From: Mesorhizobium sp.
Lineage (GTDB): Bacteria; Pseudomonadota; Alphaproteobacteria; Rhizobiales; Rhizobiaceae
Reading direction: 5' to 3'
Length of the DNA stretch: 60,780 nucleotides
NCBI RefSeq assembly: GCF_024509055.1
Contig: NZ_JANINM010000075.1
Coordinates: forward strand, 1 to 60,780
Part shown: positions 25,299-34,026 of the stretch, piece after piece
Layout of the letters: every line of letters starts with the position of its first letter
Numbering within the stretch: position 1 is the stretch's first letter
Made by a program: the position numbers and the translations under genes
The notes under the pieces: generated by a model
What the model saw: the letters and a program-made list of their open reading frames with translations, nothing else
Told to the model about the DNA's origin: nothing
The model's database searches: none

Positions 25299-26372
25299 TC
25301 AAAACGGGCCGATCGCGCCGGTGAATTCGAGGTGGTTTCCGACGTTCGCCGGAATGGGAGGGAAGGGGGCAGCCTTGCGCACAAAGCCAAGCACGATCTG
25401 ATCGAAAGTGTCCGAACCCGAGCTTTCAACGACACGCAACTCGTCGATCGCGCCCTGTTTGCCTATGACAAAGGTAACGACGGTGTTGCTGCGCGCCGCC
25501 GCCTGCAGCGAAGGCGGGACGGCCCGATACACGCGGCCAAGTTTCCGGATCACATTGCTGCGATAATTGTCTTCCGCCTTGGTGCCCGCCTCGTTCTGCC
25601 TTTTACCTTTGCTGACCGCGGGCTCGGACCGGGTTTGACCATCCGCGGCGCCACTTTTTTCGGCAACGATCGGATTGGCGGTCGCTGGCCTGGCTGAAGG
25701 AACCGGCGGCTGCGCCGGCGTTGGCGGATGGCTGACGTTTTCCTGCTGTCGAGCGGGCGTGGGCATGGGAGGTTTCGCGTCCGGCGCTACGCTATCGGAG
25801 TCGTTCCGGGGCGCGCCGGCAACGAGTATGTCTGGGTCGACCGGTGGCTTGTTGATCTTGGGCTGTGTTTTTGCAGCTTCGACCGGCGGCGTCTTTGCAG
25901 CCGACGGTGCCGTCTCGGCTGGCGGCACCGGTTTCGCCGGTGGCCGGGGAGGCGGCACCAAGGCGACATTGATCGACTGTTGTTCAGGATTGAGCGCACT
26001 GCCGGCAACGTGGGCGCCGGATCTATCGCTGCCTTCTGCCTGTGTCGGATCCTGGAGGTCCGGCTTTCCCGACGGCGACACAAGCAAGGCCGCCGCCACC
26101 GCGCCGTGAATCAGGCACGAGGCCGCGATCGCCACCGTCCACTTGCCGTGCTCACCGCGCGGGCGTGGTCCGGCCAACGCCTCGCCTGGAGCGGCCGTCA
26201 AAACGCTTTCGGTGCCGGGAATGTCGCTGGTGTCCTGCATGGCGCGGGCCGGAAGCTGCCGCGACAAGCGTGAAATTGTCAAATCAAGATCGGTTGCCGC
26301 AAGCGGTGCGACGCCTATCCCTGGCGAGGGCCAGAGAACGGCGCTGCGCGCGAGTGCCGGTTCCATGCCCAT
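25299..26372 (-). CDS. tonB: TonB-family energy transducer
   Basis: 357 residues if started at 26372, 7 bases after the preceding gene; starts at 26366 or 26240 are possible. The order is classic TonB: one membrane helix (WTVAIAASCLIHGAVAAALL), a long Pro/Ala/Lys-rich spacer (PPRPPAKPVPPAETAPSAAK), then the C-terminal domain (NVIRKLGRVYRAVPPS, VTFVIGKQGAIDELRVVESSG). It couples the proton-motive force to the outer-membrane heme receptor encoded two genes upstream. exbB/exbD are not in this window. Confidence 0.9.
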   Translation of the reverse strand: MGMEPALARSAVLWPSPGIGVAPLAATDLDLTISRLSRQLPARAMQDTSDIPGTESVLTAAPGEALAGPRPRGEHGKWTVAIAASCLIHGAVAAALLVSPSGKPDLQDPTQAEGSDRSGAHVAGSALNPEQQSINVALVPPPRPPAKPVPPAETAPSAAKTPPVEAAKTQPKINKPPVDPDILVAGAPRNDSDSVAPDAKPPMPTPARQQENVSHPPTPAQPPVPSARPATANPIVAEKSGAADGQTRSEPAVSKGKRQNEAGTKAEDNYRSNVIRKLGRVYRAVPPSLQAAARSNTVVTFVIGKQGAIDELRVVESSGSDTFDQIVLGFVRKAAPFPPIPANVGNHLEFTGAIGPF

Positions 26373-26379
26373 GGCCGGT

Positions 26380-26820
26380 TCAGACGCCGAAAGCGATGGC
26401 GGTCTTGGTCGACGTCTTGAGTGCGCGCATGCAGGCTGCCGGCTCGAGACCGGCGCCCGCGCAATCCGTCGCGCTGTCGATCAGCACCCGGCTGAGCTTG
26501 CCGCAGGCGGCGCCCGCGAGATCGAAGCGCGTGACTTTCGTCTTGCCGGCCGGCAGGTCCTTGAAGTCGAGCACGGTGAGCCGGTCGACGACGCCCGCCT
26601 CGTTGAACAAGGCAATCTCGAAAGCGGCCTTCGACAGCTCGGTGCCGAGGCCGTTGTTGACGACGAAGGTCAGCCGGCAGCCCTTGTCGGAGGGCTGCGC
26701 TGCATTGAGCTCGAGGCTCAGGGCAGGGGCCGGCGCGGACTGTGTCCACGCCGGCGTGGCCGCAAGCGACATCGCCAGCGCCGAGGTCAGGAGACGAAGC
26801 GATGTCGCCGAACGTGCCAT
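26380..26820 (-). CDS. Secreted protein of the heme-receptor operon (unknown function)
   Basis: 146 residues with a signal peptide (MARSATSLRLLTSALAMSLAATPAWTQ). The mature part starts LSLELNAAQPSDKGCRLTFVVNNGLG and has an immunoglobulin-like beta pattern with three further cysteines near the end. I do not recognise a named family, though small exported proteins in this position are found beside heme receptors in other rhizobia. It lies 6 bases after the receptor gene and 7 before tonB. A role as a periplasmic accessory of the receptor is a guess from context. Confidence 0.7.
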   Translation of the reverse strand: MARSATSLRLLTSALAMSLAATPAWTQSAPAPALSLELNAAQPSDKGCRLTFVVNNGLGTELSKAAFEIALFNEAGVVDRLTVLDFKDLPAGKTKVTRFDLAGAACGKLSRVLIDSATDCAGAGLEPAACMRALKTSTKTAIAFGV

Positions 26821-26826
26821 TGGCGA

Positions 26827-29097
26827 TCAGCCTCCGAAGCGCATCGTCGCCGCCAGCTTCAGCGTCACGCCGGGCTCGTAGATGGTCGAGGTGGTCGTGG
26901 CGTTCAGCGGGTTGGCGTATTTGACATCGAAGATGTTGTCGGCGCGGAAATCGACCTTGAGATTCTCGGTCGCCTGGTAGCTCGCGAAGGCGTTGACCAG
27001 CGTGTAGTCCTTCGCCACCGCGTTGCCCTGCGGCTTGCCGTTATACTGCACCTCGCCGCCGACAGTCAGCTTGTCCTGGAGGAAGCGCAGGCCGAGCTGG
27101 GCCGTGACCTGGGAAGACGGGAGGGTGGCGAGATCGGCACGCACGCCCTTGTAGGAGATGGTGTACCCGTTCGTGACGGACGCCGACAGGCCGGCATAGC
27201 CCCAGCCGGCGTCATAGGTGCTTTCCAGCTCGACGCCGTGGATCTTGGCCTTGGCGAAGTTCTGGTACTGGAAGCAGATCGGGATGCCTGGACCGAACGG
27301 GCAGCCACTGGTCGGGTTGAAGGGTGAGAGCGTCACGCCGTCGATGTAATCCTCGACATTGTTGTGGAAATAAGCGGCCTTGAGCCGCAGCGCGTCGTTG
27401 CCCTCGACAATGCCGTTGGCGCTGTAGTTGACACCGAACTCGACAGTCTTGCCGGTCTCGGGCCTGAGGTTCGGGTTGGGCAGGAACGGGAAGGTGACGC
27501 CTGCCGGGTGATTGCCGCTGATCAGCGTCTCGGTCAGCGAAGGCGAGCGATAACCCTCGGCATAGGTGCCGTAGAACTGTAGGCCGGCGAGCGTCGGGCC
27601 GTCGAACGGCGAGACGCCGACGGTTATGCGCGGCGACAGCCGGTCGCCCGAGGTTTCGGGGCTCGAATCCTTCAGGCTGTAGCTGTCGTAGCGAAGACCT
27701 GTAATCACTTCGAGCCAATCCCAGGTCAGCTTGTCCTGGATATAGGCGCCCGAGATATTGCGCTTGCCCGATGGCGTATAGAAGCTGTCGCCGCCGGCGG
27801 TGCCGCCGGTCTTGACATTGTCGCCGACCCAGTCGCCGCCATAGGTCAGTTCGTGATCGATGCCGGCGGTCTGGAAGCGCGACGTGTTCCAGATGTCGAT
27901 GCCGGAAGTGCCGACATCGAAGGTCGATGTCGAGCCGGCCGGCAGCACCACCGGCAGGCCGGTCGTCGGATTGAACCGGTTCTGCGGGATGAGCGTGGTC
28001 AGGCCGAGATTGGTCTTGTTGTAGGAGGCATTGATGTGGAGGTCGAGCCAGCTCTTGGCATCATCGGTGATGTTGTAGCGGGCTGTGAAAGTGTTCGACT
28101 TCAGGTCGGCGTCATTGGCCGGAACGCCGCCGCTGATCTCGTTCCAGCTGTCGCTCGAGCCGACCCAGCCGAGCTTCAGCTCGCTGTTGTCGCTTGGGCG
28201 GATCGTGGTCTTGAGCAGGCCGCTCAAGACGTCGAAGCCGCTCCCCTTCACGTTATCGCCGCCGCCATCCTTGTAGTCGCCGTAGTCGCGATAGACGATG
28301 TTGCCCAGCGCATCCCAGTTCTCGTTGATGCGGTAGGCGCCCGTGGCGCTTGTCGTCCAGCCCTTGCCGTTGCTCTCGTAGCGGCCGGTCACGGAACCCG
28401 CCCAGGTCTCTTCCGGCTTCAGGAAGTCAACGGCGTCCTTGGTGTCGAAGAAGACAACGCCGCCGATGGCGCCCGAGCCGTAGGTGTTGGCAACCGGGCC
28501 GCGGATCACATCGACGGATTTGATGAGCTCGGGGTCGATGTAGAAGGTCGACTGCGTGCCGTGGTCGGAGCGCTGGAAATCCTGCCTGGCGCCGTCGACG
28601 ATGACGGCGACGCGGCCAAAATCCTGCAGGCCACGAATGTTGATGCTGGAGCTGACACGCCTGGCGTCGGCCTGCACCGCGACACCCGGGACGCCGAGCA
28701 GCATCTCGTTCGGCGTTGTCGCCATGCGGCGTTCGAGCTGCTCCTTGTCGACATGGCTTGCCGAAGCCAGCGACTTGATCGCCGATTCGCCGGTGCGGCT
28801 GACCACCAGGATCTTGTCGAGCAGCGTTTCGTCCTTGGCGGCATTCCCCTCCGCTTTCTTGGGCTGGTCGGTCTGCTGCCCGGCCGCCGGTTGTGCTGCC
28901 TGCTGTGCTTTCGCCGCAGGCATGTAGAGCGCGATTGCCGCCGCGCCGGCCATCAGCATGGCCATGTCCCTTGCTATCGATCGGAAGCCCGGACCCGCGT
29001 TATCGCCCGCCAGGCCCGTCCGTCTCCAGTTCACCAACCCCATGCCCCAACTCCAGTTTCCAGGCTCGATGCTGGCTGGCGCGAGGCTCGCTGGCAT
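26827..29097 (-). CDS. hmuR: TonB-dependent outer-membrane heme/hemoglobin receptor
   Basis: 756 residues if started at 29097; a second ATG at 29043 is possible. A TonB box-like DKILVVSRTG is followed by the plug (ERRMATTPNEMLLGVPGVAVQ, SINIRGLQDFGRVAVIVDGARQ) and a barrel with the heme-receptor boxes YAEGYRSPSLTE and NPNLRPETG. It ends in an aromatic-rich strand (LKLAATMRFGG). It imports heme across the outer membrane using TonB. It is divergent from hmuP, with an IRO-type iron box between the starts. Confidence 0.92.
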   Translation of the reverse strand: MPASLAPASIEPGNWSWGMGLVNWRRTGLAGDNAGPGFRSIARDMAMLMAGAAAIALYMPAAKAQQAAQPAAGQQTDQPKKAEGNAAKDETLLDKILVVSRTGESAIKSLASASHVDKEQLERRMATTPNEMLLGVPGVAVQADARRVSSSINIRGLQDFGRVAVIVDGARQDFQRSDHGTQSTFYIDPELIKSVDVIRGPVANTYGSGAIGGVVFFDTKDAVDFLKPEETWAGSVTGRYESNGKGWTTSATGAYRINENWDALGNIVYRDYGDYKDGGGDNVKGSGFDVLSGLLKTTIRPSDNSELKLGWVGSSDSWNEISGGVPANDADLKSNTFTARYNITDDAKSWLDLHINASYNKTNLGLTTLIPQNRFNPTTGLPVVLPAGSTSTFDVGTSGIDIWNTSRFQTAGIDHELTYGGDWVGDNVKTGGTAGGDSFYTPSGKRNISGAYIQDKLTWDWLEVITGLRYDSYSLKDSSPETSGDRLSPRITVGVSPFDGPTLAGLQFYGTYAEGYRSPSLTETLISGNHPAGVTFPFLPNPNLRPETGKTVEFGVNYSANGIVEGNDALRLKAAYFHNNVEDYIDGVTLSPFNPTSGCPFGPGIPICFQYQNFAKAKIHGVELESTYDAGWGYAGLSASVTNGYTISYKGVRADLATLPSSQVTAQLGLRFLQDKLTVGGEVQYNGKPQGNAVAKDYTLVNAFASYQATENLKVDFRADNIFDVKYANPLNATTTSTIYEPGVTLKLAATMRFGG

Positions 29098-29125
29098 TTT
29101 TCATTTCGTCCGGCGTCTTAAATGT

Positions 29126-29178
29126 TGACTCATTTAGTCCGGTATTGCACTGACTAGTAAACATGATTATTCTAGTCA
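29126..29178. promoter_or_regulatory. Iron-responsive operator region between hmuR and hmuP
   Basis: At 29164-29178 the sequence TGATTATTCTAGTCA is an exact TGA-N9-TCA match, the consensus IRO box bound by RirA in rhizobia. At 29126-29140 TGACTCATTTAGTCC is a near match, and TGACTA at 29151-29156 pairs with TAGTCA at 29173-29178 as a wider inverted repeat. The region is AT-rich and lies between the divergent hmuR and hmuP starts, so one site cluster could repress both directions under iron sufficiency. Binding is inferred. Confidence 0.65.
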
Positions 29179-29244
29179 AGAATTGAATCGGCATTTTACG
29201 CAGGTGCCCGGCCGGCTGGCCGGCACAGGAAAGGACCGAACCAG

Positions 29245-29451
29245 ATGAACACGCACAATCCCCACGATTTCCGCTATCGCGTCCGCCGTCCGGATGATGC
29301 GACCGAGCGTTTCGAGCGGGTGCCGATGGCCGTGAGGACGCTCTCAAGCAACACGCTTTTCCAGGGCGAGCACGAGATCGGGATCGAGCACCATGGCGCG
29401 CTCTACCGCTTGAAGATCACCCGTCAGGGCAAGCTGATCCTCAACAAGTAG
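29245..29451 (+). CDS. hmuP: Hemin uptake protein HmuP (HemP family)
   Basis: 68 residues. The C-terminal half (LFQGEHEIGIEHHGALYRL, then KITRQGKLILNK) is the conserved HemP/HmuP domain. In Bradyrhizobium and Sinorhizobium HmuP is needed for expression of the heme receptor and acts as a regulatory DNA-binding coactivator with Irr. First gene of the plus-strand heme operon and divergent from the receptor it would control. Confidence 0.93.
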   Translation: MNTHNPHDFRYRVRRPDDATERFERVPMAVRTLSSNTLFQGEHEIGIEHHGALYRLKITRQGKLILNK

Positions 29452-29503
29452 GCGCCGCCGGGCAGGCGCAAGACAGGCATAAATAAGCAGGCAGGTGGAC
29501 GAC

Positions 29504-30565
29504 ATGGACCAGCGCGTGAAACCTTCGTCGGTTGAAATCCGTCGGGCGCGGGAAGACAATCCGAAAATGCGCGAGCGCGATCTCGCGGCCCAACTCGGAA
29601 TTTCGGAAGCGGAACTGGTCGCGGCCCATTGCGGCCTTGGTGTGGTGCGCATCGAACCGCGCGTCAACGATCTACTGACCGGCCTGGAAGCGGTCGGCGA
29701 GGTGATGGCGCTGACCCGCAATGAAAGCGCCGTGCACGAGAAGATCGGCGTCTACGACAAGGTCGTCACCGGCAACCACAATGCCATGGTGCTCGGCGAG
29801 AACATCGACCTGCGCATCTTCCTGAAGGTCTGGGCGCATGGCTTCGCTGTCGAAAAGCGCGACGGCGGCGAGATCCGGCGCAGCCTGCAGTTCTTCGACG
29901 CCGCGGGCGAGGCGGTGCACAAGGTGCATCTCCGGCCCGCCTCCAATCTCTACGCCTACCAGAAGCTGGTGGCGGAGCTCGAATCGTCCAATCAGGAGCC
30001 GTCGGTTCCGGTCGCCTCGGGAGCGCTGGAGGGCGAGACGGAATCTCACAACGCCGACGCAGATATCCACGACCTGCGCGATCGCTGGAGCCGGCTGACC
30101 GACGTGCATCAGTTCTTCGGCATGCTGAAGACACTGAAGCTCAGCCGCCGCCAGGCGGTACGGATGGTCGGCCAGGACTATGCCTGGCTGCTCGACAATG
30201 AAGCCGTCGGCGCCATGTTCCACCATGCCGCCGAAGGCGAGATGCCCATCATGTGCTTCGTGGGGAACCGTGGCTGCATCCAGATCCATTCCGGTCCGAT
30301 CAAGTCGATCAAGCCGATAGGGCCCTGGATCAACGTGCTGGACGAGACCTTTCACCTGCATTTGCGGACCGACCACATCAGTGAGGTCTGGGCGGTTCGC
30401 AAGCCGACCAAGGACGGTCACGTGACTTCGCTCGAAGTCTATGACGCCAACGGCAACATGATCATCCAGTTCTTCGGCAAGCGCCACGAAGGCGAGGGCG
30501 AACGGGAAGACTGGCGCTTCCTCGCCGAGAACCTGCCCCGCACCACCAGCCCGACCGCTGCCTAA
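29504..30565 (+). CDS. hmuS: Hemin-handling/degrading factor HmuS
   Basis: 353 residues from ATG 29504 (AGGTGG upstream). Two related ChuS/HmuS halves are visible, each with FLKVWAHGFAVE/HLHLRTDHISEVWAV-like heme-domain strands. The N-terminus has the typical helical start (REDNPKMRERDLAAQLGISEAELVAA). It binds heme delivered by HmuTUV in the cytoplasm and passes it on or degrades it. The IsdG-type enzyme encoded at 24934-25248 suggests two heme-processing proteins in one locus. Confidence 0.93.
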   Translation: MDQRVKPSSVEIRRAREDNPKMRERDLAAQLGISEAELVAAHCGLGVVRIEPRVNDLLTGLEAVGEVMALTRNESAVHEKIGVYDKVVTGNHNAMVLGENIDLRIFLKVWAHGFAVEKRDGGEIRRSLQFFDAAGEAVHKVHLRPASNLYAYQKLVAELESSNQEPSVPVASGALEGETESHNADADIHDLRDRWSRLTDVHQFFGMLKTLKLSRRQAVRMVGQDYAWLLDNEAVGAMFHHAAEGEMPIMCFVGNRGCIQIHSGPIKSIKPIGPWINVLDETFHLHLRTDHISEVWAVRKPTKDGHVTSLEVYDANGNMIIQFFGKRHEGEGEREDWRFLAENLPRTTSPTAA

Positions 30566-30576
30566 GGTAAGACCCA

Positions 30577-31470
30577 ATGCGTATTTCTCTCAGCCTCCGC
30601 GCGGCGCTTGCGCCGACGCTCGGCATTTTGCTCTCTGTCGCCGCGCCGTCCGCCCGGGCCGAGGAAGGAAAGACAGTCTTCTCCGATACCTCGCGGATCG
30701 CCTCGATTGGCGGCTCGATCACCGAAATCGTCTACGCCCTCGGCGAAGGGGGTCGCCTCATCGCTCGCGATTCGACCAGCAATTTCCCCGAGGAGGCGGC
30801 AAAGCTGGCGGATGTCGGCTATATGCGTGCGCTCTCGCCGGAGGGGGTGATGTCGGTCAATCCGACCGGGATCCTGGCGCTGCACGGCAGCGGCCCGAAG
30901 GAAGCGGTCGATGTGCTGAAGAAATCCAGCGTTCCGTTCATCGAGGTGCCGGACCACTTCGACCATGCCGGCATCCTCGAAAAGATCCGCGTCGTTGGCA
31001 AGGCGCTTGGCGTCGACGCCAAGGCGGAGAGGCTGGCCGCCGAAACTGACGCGAAGCTCAAGGCGGCGGAAAGACAGACGGCGTCGATCAAAGAGCGCAA
31101 GCGCGTGCTGTTCGTGCTGTCGACGCAAGGCGGCAAGATCCTCGCCGCTGGCAGCGACACCGCGGCCGACGGCATCATCAAGCTCGCCGGCGCGGTCAAC
31201 GCGGTCGAAGGCTTCTCCGGCTACAAAGGCATGACCGATGAGGCGATCGTCACCGCAAGGCCGGACGTGGTCCTGACCATGAAGGGCGGCGGACCGCCGA
31301 TCTCGGAAGACGAGCTGTTTGCCAATCCCGCCATTGCCTCGACCCCGGCAGGCACCGGGCGCAAGATGATCAGCATGTGGGGCGGCTACCTGCTCGGCTT
31401 CGGCCCGCGCACGGCGGACGCCATCCACGACCTGGCCATCTCGCTATACGGCAACCAGGTCACGGACTGA
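30577..31470 (+). CDS. hmuT: Periplasmic heme-binding protein HmuT
   Basis: 297 residues with a signal peptide (MRISLSLRAALAPTLGILLSVAAPSARA). Class III binding-protein sequence: RIASIGGSITEIVYALGEGGRLIARD at the start of the mature chain and DVGYMRALSPEGVMSVNPTG, whose tyrosine corresponds to the heme ligand of HmuT/ShuT. It carries heme from the receptor to HmuUV. It lies 11 bases after hmuS. Confidence 0.94.
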   Translation: MRISLSLRAALAPTLGILLSVAAPSARAEEGKTVFSDTSRIASIGGSITEIVYALGEGGRLIARDSTSNFPEEAAKLADVGYMRALSPEGVMSVNPTGILALHGSGPKEAVDVLKKSSVPFIEVPDHFDHAGILEKIRVVGKALGVDAKAERLAAETDAKLKAAERQTASIKERKRVLFVLSTQGGKILAAGSDTAADGIIKLAGAVNAVEGFSGYKGMTDEAIVTARPDVVLTMKGGGPPISEDELFANPAIASTPAGTGRKMISMWGGYLLGFGPRTADAIHDLAISLYGNQVTD

Positions 31471-31476
31471 CCGGAG

Positions 31477-32577
31477 ATGGCCGAACAGTCGATCGCCGGC
31501 GCGGCGGGCAGGACGATGGCGGCCGAAGGCGACCGCTCCGCGCGAGCAAGGTTCGTCATCCTGCTGCTCGGCCTGGCGCTGGCGCTTTCCGTGTTCCTGT
31601 CGCTGACGTCGGGCGCTTCGGATGCATCCGCCGTTCGCGTCATACGCGACTGGTTCACAGGCGCCGCGCCAGTCGATGCCGCGCTTGCCACGCGCGACCA
31701 ATTGATAGTCTACGACATCCGCATGCCGCGCGTCCTGCTCGGCGTGCTGATCGGCGCGGCGCTTGCGGTCTGCGGCGCCGTCATGCAGGGCCTGTTCCGC
31801 AACCCGTTGGCCGATCCCGGCCTGATCGGCGTTTCCGCCGGATCAAGCCTTGGAGCCGTTGCGATCATCGTGCTCGGCACGACCTGGCTGGCGCCCGTCA
31901 CCCTGGCATTCGGAACGCTCGCTTTGCCGTTGGCGGCGTTTCTCGGCGGTCTTTCGGTAACGTTCCTGCTCTACGGCATCGCGACAAGGCAGGGCAGGAC
32001 CTCGGTCGCCACCATGCTGCTTGCCGGCATCGCCATCAGCGCTCTTGCCATGGCGCTGACCGGCGTCCTGATCTTCATGGCCGACGACCGGCAGCTGCGC
32101 GACCTGACCTTCTGGCAGCTCGGCTCCCTCGCCGGCGCGACATGGCCGAAGATCGGCACCGTCGGACCGGTGATCGTGCTGGCGCTGTCGGCCATGCCGT
32201 TCCTGTCGCGCGGCCTCAACGCGCTGGCGCTGGGCGAGGCGACGGCTGGTCATCTGGGCATTCCGGTGCAGCGGCTGAAATACGTCGCCATCATCGGTGT
32301 GTCGGCTGCGGTTGGCGCCTCGGTCGCCGTCAGCGGCGGCATCGGCTTCATCGGCATCGTCGTGCCGCATCTGCTTCGCCTGATGATCGGCCCTGACAAC
32401 CGATACCTGCTGCCTGCATCGGCCCTGCTCGGCGCGTCGCTGCTCTTGCTGGCGGACTCGGTCGCCCGCACCATCGTCGCGCCGGCCGAACTGCCGATCG
32501 GCATCGTCACGGCGGTCGCCGGCGCGCCGTTCTTCCTGTGGATCCTGCTGCGCAAGCGCGGCGTCGTCGATTTGTGA
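31477..32577 (+). CDS. hmuU: Heme ABC transporter permease HmuU
   Basis: 366 residues with about ten membrane helices of the FecCD/BtuC family. Recognisable segments are YDIRMPRVLLGVLIGAALAVCGAVMQGLFRNPLADP-type sequence around residues 80-115 and VSGGIGFIGIVVPHLLRLMIG near residue 290. It starts 6 bases after the hmuT stop. It forms the inner-membrane channel for heme together with HmuV. Confidence 0.95.
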   Translation: MAEQSIAGAAGRTMAAEGDRSARARFVILLLGLALALSVFLSLTSGASDASAVRVIRDWFTGAAPVDAALATRDQLIVYDIRMPRVLLGVLIGAALAVCGAVMQGLFRNPLADPGLIGVSAGSSLGAVAIIVLGTTWLAPVTLAFGTLALPLAAFLGGLSVTFLLYGIATRQGRTSVATMLLAGIAISALAMALTGVLIFMADDRQLRDLTFWQLGSLAGATWPKIGTVGPVIVLALSAMPFLSRGLNALALGEATAGHLGIPVQRLKYVAIIGVSAAVGASVAVSGGIGFIGIVVPHLLRLMIGPDNRYLLPASALLGASLLLLADSVARTIVAPAELPIGIVTAVAGAPFFLWILLRKRGVVDL

Positions 32578-32584
32578 GTCTGCG

Positions 32585-33373
32585 ATGATCGAAGCACGCG
32601 ACATTTCCGTGGCGATCGGCGGCAAGCGCATCGTGTCGCATGTCGATCTGATGGCGCGGCTGGGAGAGATCTCGGCCATTGTCGGGCCGAACGGCTCAGG
32701 CAAGACGACTTTGCTGAGGGCGCTGACCGGCGAGCTGCCATACATCGGAACGATCAGGCTCAACGGCCGTGATCTTGCCGCGATGAAGCCGGTGGAGGTG
32801 GCGACGCATCGCGCCGTGCTGCCGCAGTCGACGTCGCTGTCCTTTCCGTTCACGGTGCGAGAGATCGTGCGCCTCGGCCTGGTCGGCGGCCGTTCCGGCG
32901 TGCTGCCAGGCGAGGACGCGCGCCTGCCGGAGCGGGCGCTGGCGCGCGTCGATCTCGACGGCTTTGCCGGCCGTTTCTACCAGGAACTTTCCGGCGGCGA
33001 GCAGCAACGTGTGCAACTGGCCCGCGTGCTCTGCCAGGTCTGGGCGCCGGTGCTCGAAGGCAGGCCGCGCTACCTGCTCCTCGACGAGCCGGTGTCCAGC
33101 CTCGACGTCAAGCACCAGCTCATCATCATGAACATCGCCCGCGACTTCGCCCGGCGCGGCGGCGGCGTGGTGGCGATCCTGCACGACCTCAACCTGACGG
33201 CAATGTATGCCGACCGCATTTTTGTGCTGCATCGCGGCCAACTGGCGGCCGACGGTCCGCCGCGAGACGTGCTGAATGACGAACTGATCGAGAAGGTGTT
33301 CGACTGCCGCCTCAAGGTCGGCGCGCTGCCTTCGGCCAATATGCCATTCGTTCTGCCGCAGTCGGCGGCTTAG
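32585..33373 (+). CDS. hmuV: Heme ABC transporter ATP-binding protein HmuV
   Basis: 262 residues. Walker A is GPNGSGKTT, the ABC signature LSGGEQQRVQLARVL, Walker B YLLLDEPVSSLD, and the switch histidine lies in VAILHDLNLTAMYADRI. It powers heme import through HmuU. It starts 7 bases after hmuU and ends one base short of the convergent rirA stop. Confidence 0.96.
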   Translation: MIEARDISVAIGGKRIVSHVDLMARLGEISAIVGPNGSGKTTLLRALTGELPYIGTIRLNGRDLAAMKPVEVATHRAVLPQSTSLSFPFTVREIVRLGLVGGRSGVLPGEDARLPERALARVDLDGFAGRFYQELSGGEQQRVQLARVLCQVWAPVLEGRPRYLLLDEPVSSLDVKHQLIIMNIARDFARRGGGVVAILHDLNLTAMYADRIFVLHRGQLAADGPPRDVLNDELIEKVFDCRLKVGALPSANMPFVLPQSAA

Positions 33374-33374
33374 G

Positions 33375-33836
33375 TCACGCCGCCGGAGCGCGCTGCTCCA
33401 GAAGGTCGATGCCCAGCAGGGTGCGGACATTCGGCCGTGCTGCGATAAGATCGGCGATCGTGTAGCGGGACAGCACTGCGAAGAACGCGTTGAGCGCCTC
33501 GCGCAGCGCCGAATTCAAGGCGCAGCTGTCGACCAGGGGACATTCGGCGGCGTCGTTCTCGAAGCATTCGGCCATGGCGAAGCTTTCCTCGGTCACGCGC
33601 ACAACGTCGAACAGGTTGATCTGCTCGGCCGGGCGTCCGAGCCGCACGCCGCCATTCCGACCGCGCACCGTCTCGACAAGGCCGGCCTCGACCAGCGGCT
33701 GCAGGATCTTGAACAGGAATAGCTCCGACACCGAATAGGCGGCGGCGATCTCAGGGATGCGGCTCAACCGGTCGGTGTTCGCGGCGCAATACATCAGGAT
33801 GCGCATGGCATAGTTGGTCTGGCGCGTGAGCCGCAT
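33375..33836 (-). CDS. rirA: Rhizobial iron regulator RirA (Rrf2 family)
   Basis: 153 residues from ATG 33836 (GAGGAT upstream). The sequence MRLTRQTNYAMRILMYCAAN, SRIPEIAAAYSVSELFLFKI and LVETVRGRNGGVRLGRPAEQ is that of RirA. The three Fe-S cluster cysteines Cys91, Cys99 and Cys105 (AECFENDAAECPLVDSC) are intact. With its cluster it represses iron-uptake genes when iron is sufficient. Being convergent with hmuV and close to the heme genes it presumably controls fits a self-contained iron island. Confidence 0.94.
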   Translation of the reverse strand: MRLTRQTNYAMRILMYCAANTDRLSRIPEIAAAYSVSELFLFKILQPLVEAGLVETVRGRNGGVRLGRPAEQINLFDVVRVTEESFAMAECFENDAAECPLVDSCALNSALREALNAFFAVLSRYTIADLIAARPNVRTLLGIDLLEQRAPAA

Positions 33837-33881
33837 TTTATCCTCATTAAGCAATCGCTTGAGCTGGAATATGGCCCATAG

Positions 33882-33898
33882 TTTGGAATAATTCCAGA
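33882..33898. promoter_or_regulatory. ICE-like palindrome upstream of rirA (candidate Irr site)
   Basis: TTTGGAATAATTCCAGA has the pattern TTT-R-GAA-N3-TTC-Y-A-R-A and closely resembles the Irr-binding iron control element (TTTAGAA-N3-TTCTAAA). It is a strong palindrome 46 bases upstream of the rirA start, suited to repression or activation by the heme-responsive regulator Irr. Identification is by eye from the known consensus. Confidence 0.55.
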
Positions 33899-33916
33899 CA
33901 AGCGCGGCACAATAGA

Positions 33917-33931
33917 TGAATTGGCTCGTCA
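33917..33931. promoter_or_regulatory. IRO-type TGA-N9-TCA sequence upstream of rirA
   Basis: TGAATTGGCTCGTCA exactly fits TGA-N9-TCA, about 80 bases upstream of the rirA start. Its core is more GC-rich than typical IRO boxes, so it may be a chance match, but position and spacing would allow autoregulation. Confidence 0.35.
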
Positions 33932-34026
33932 ACTTTATGTGCATGACGGCGCAAATCGTGAGCCATTGGGCATTTGCCGCCAAAGATCCTAGATATGGCG
34001 TCAAACCGTCAGGAGCGGCTTCGATC

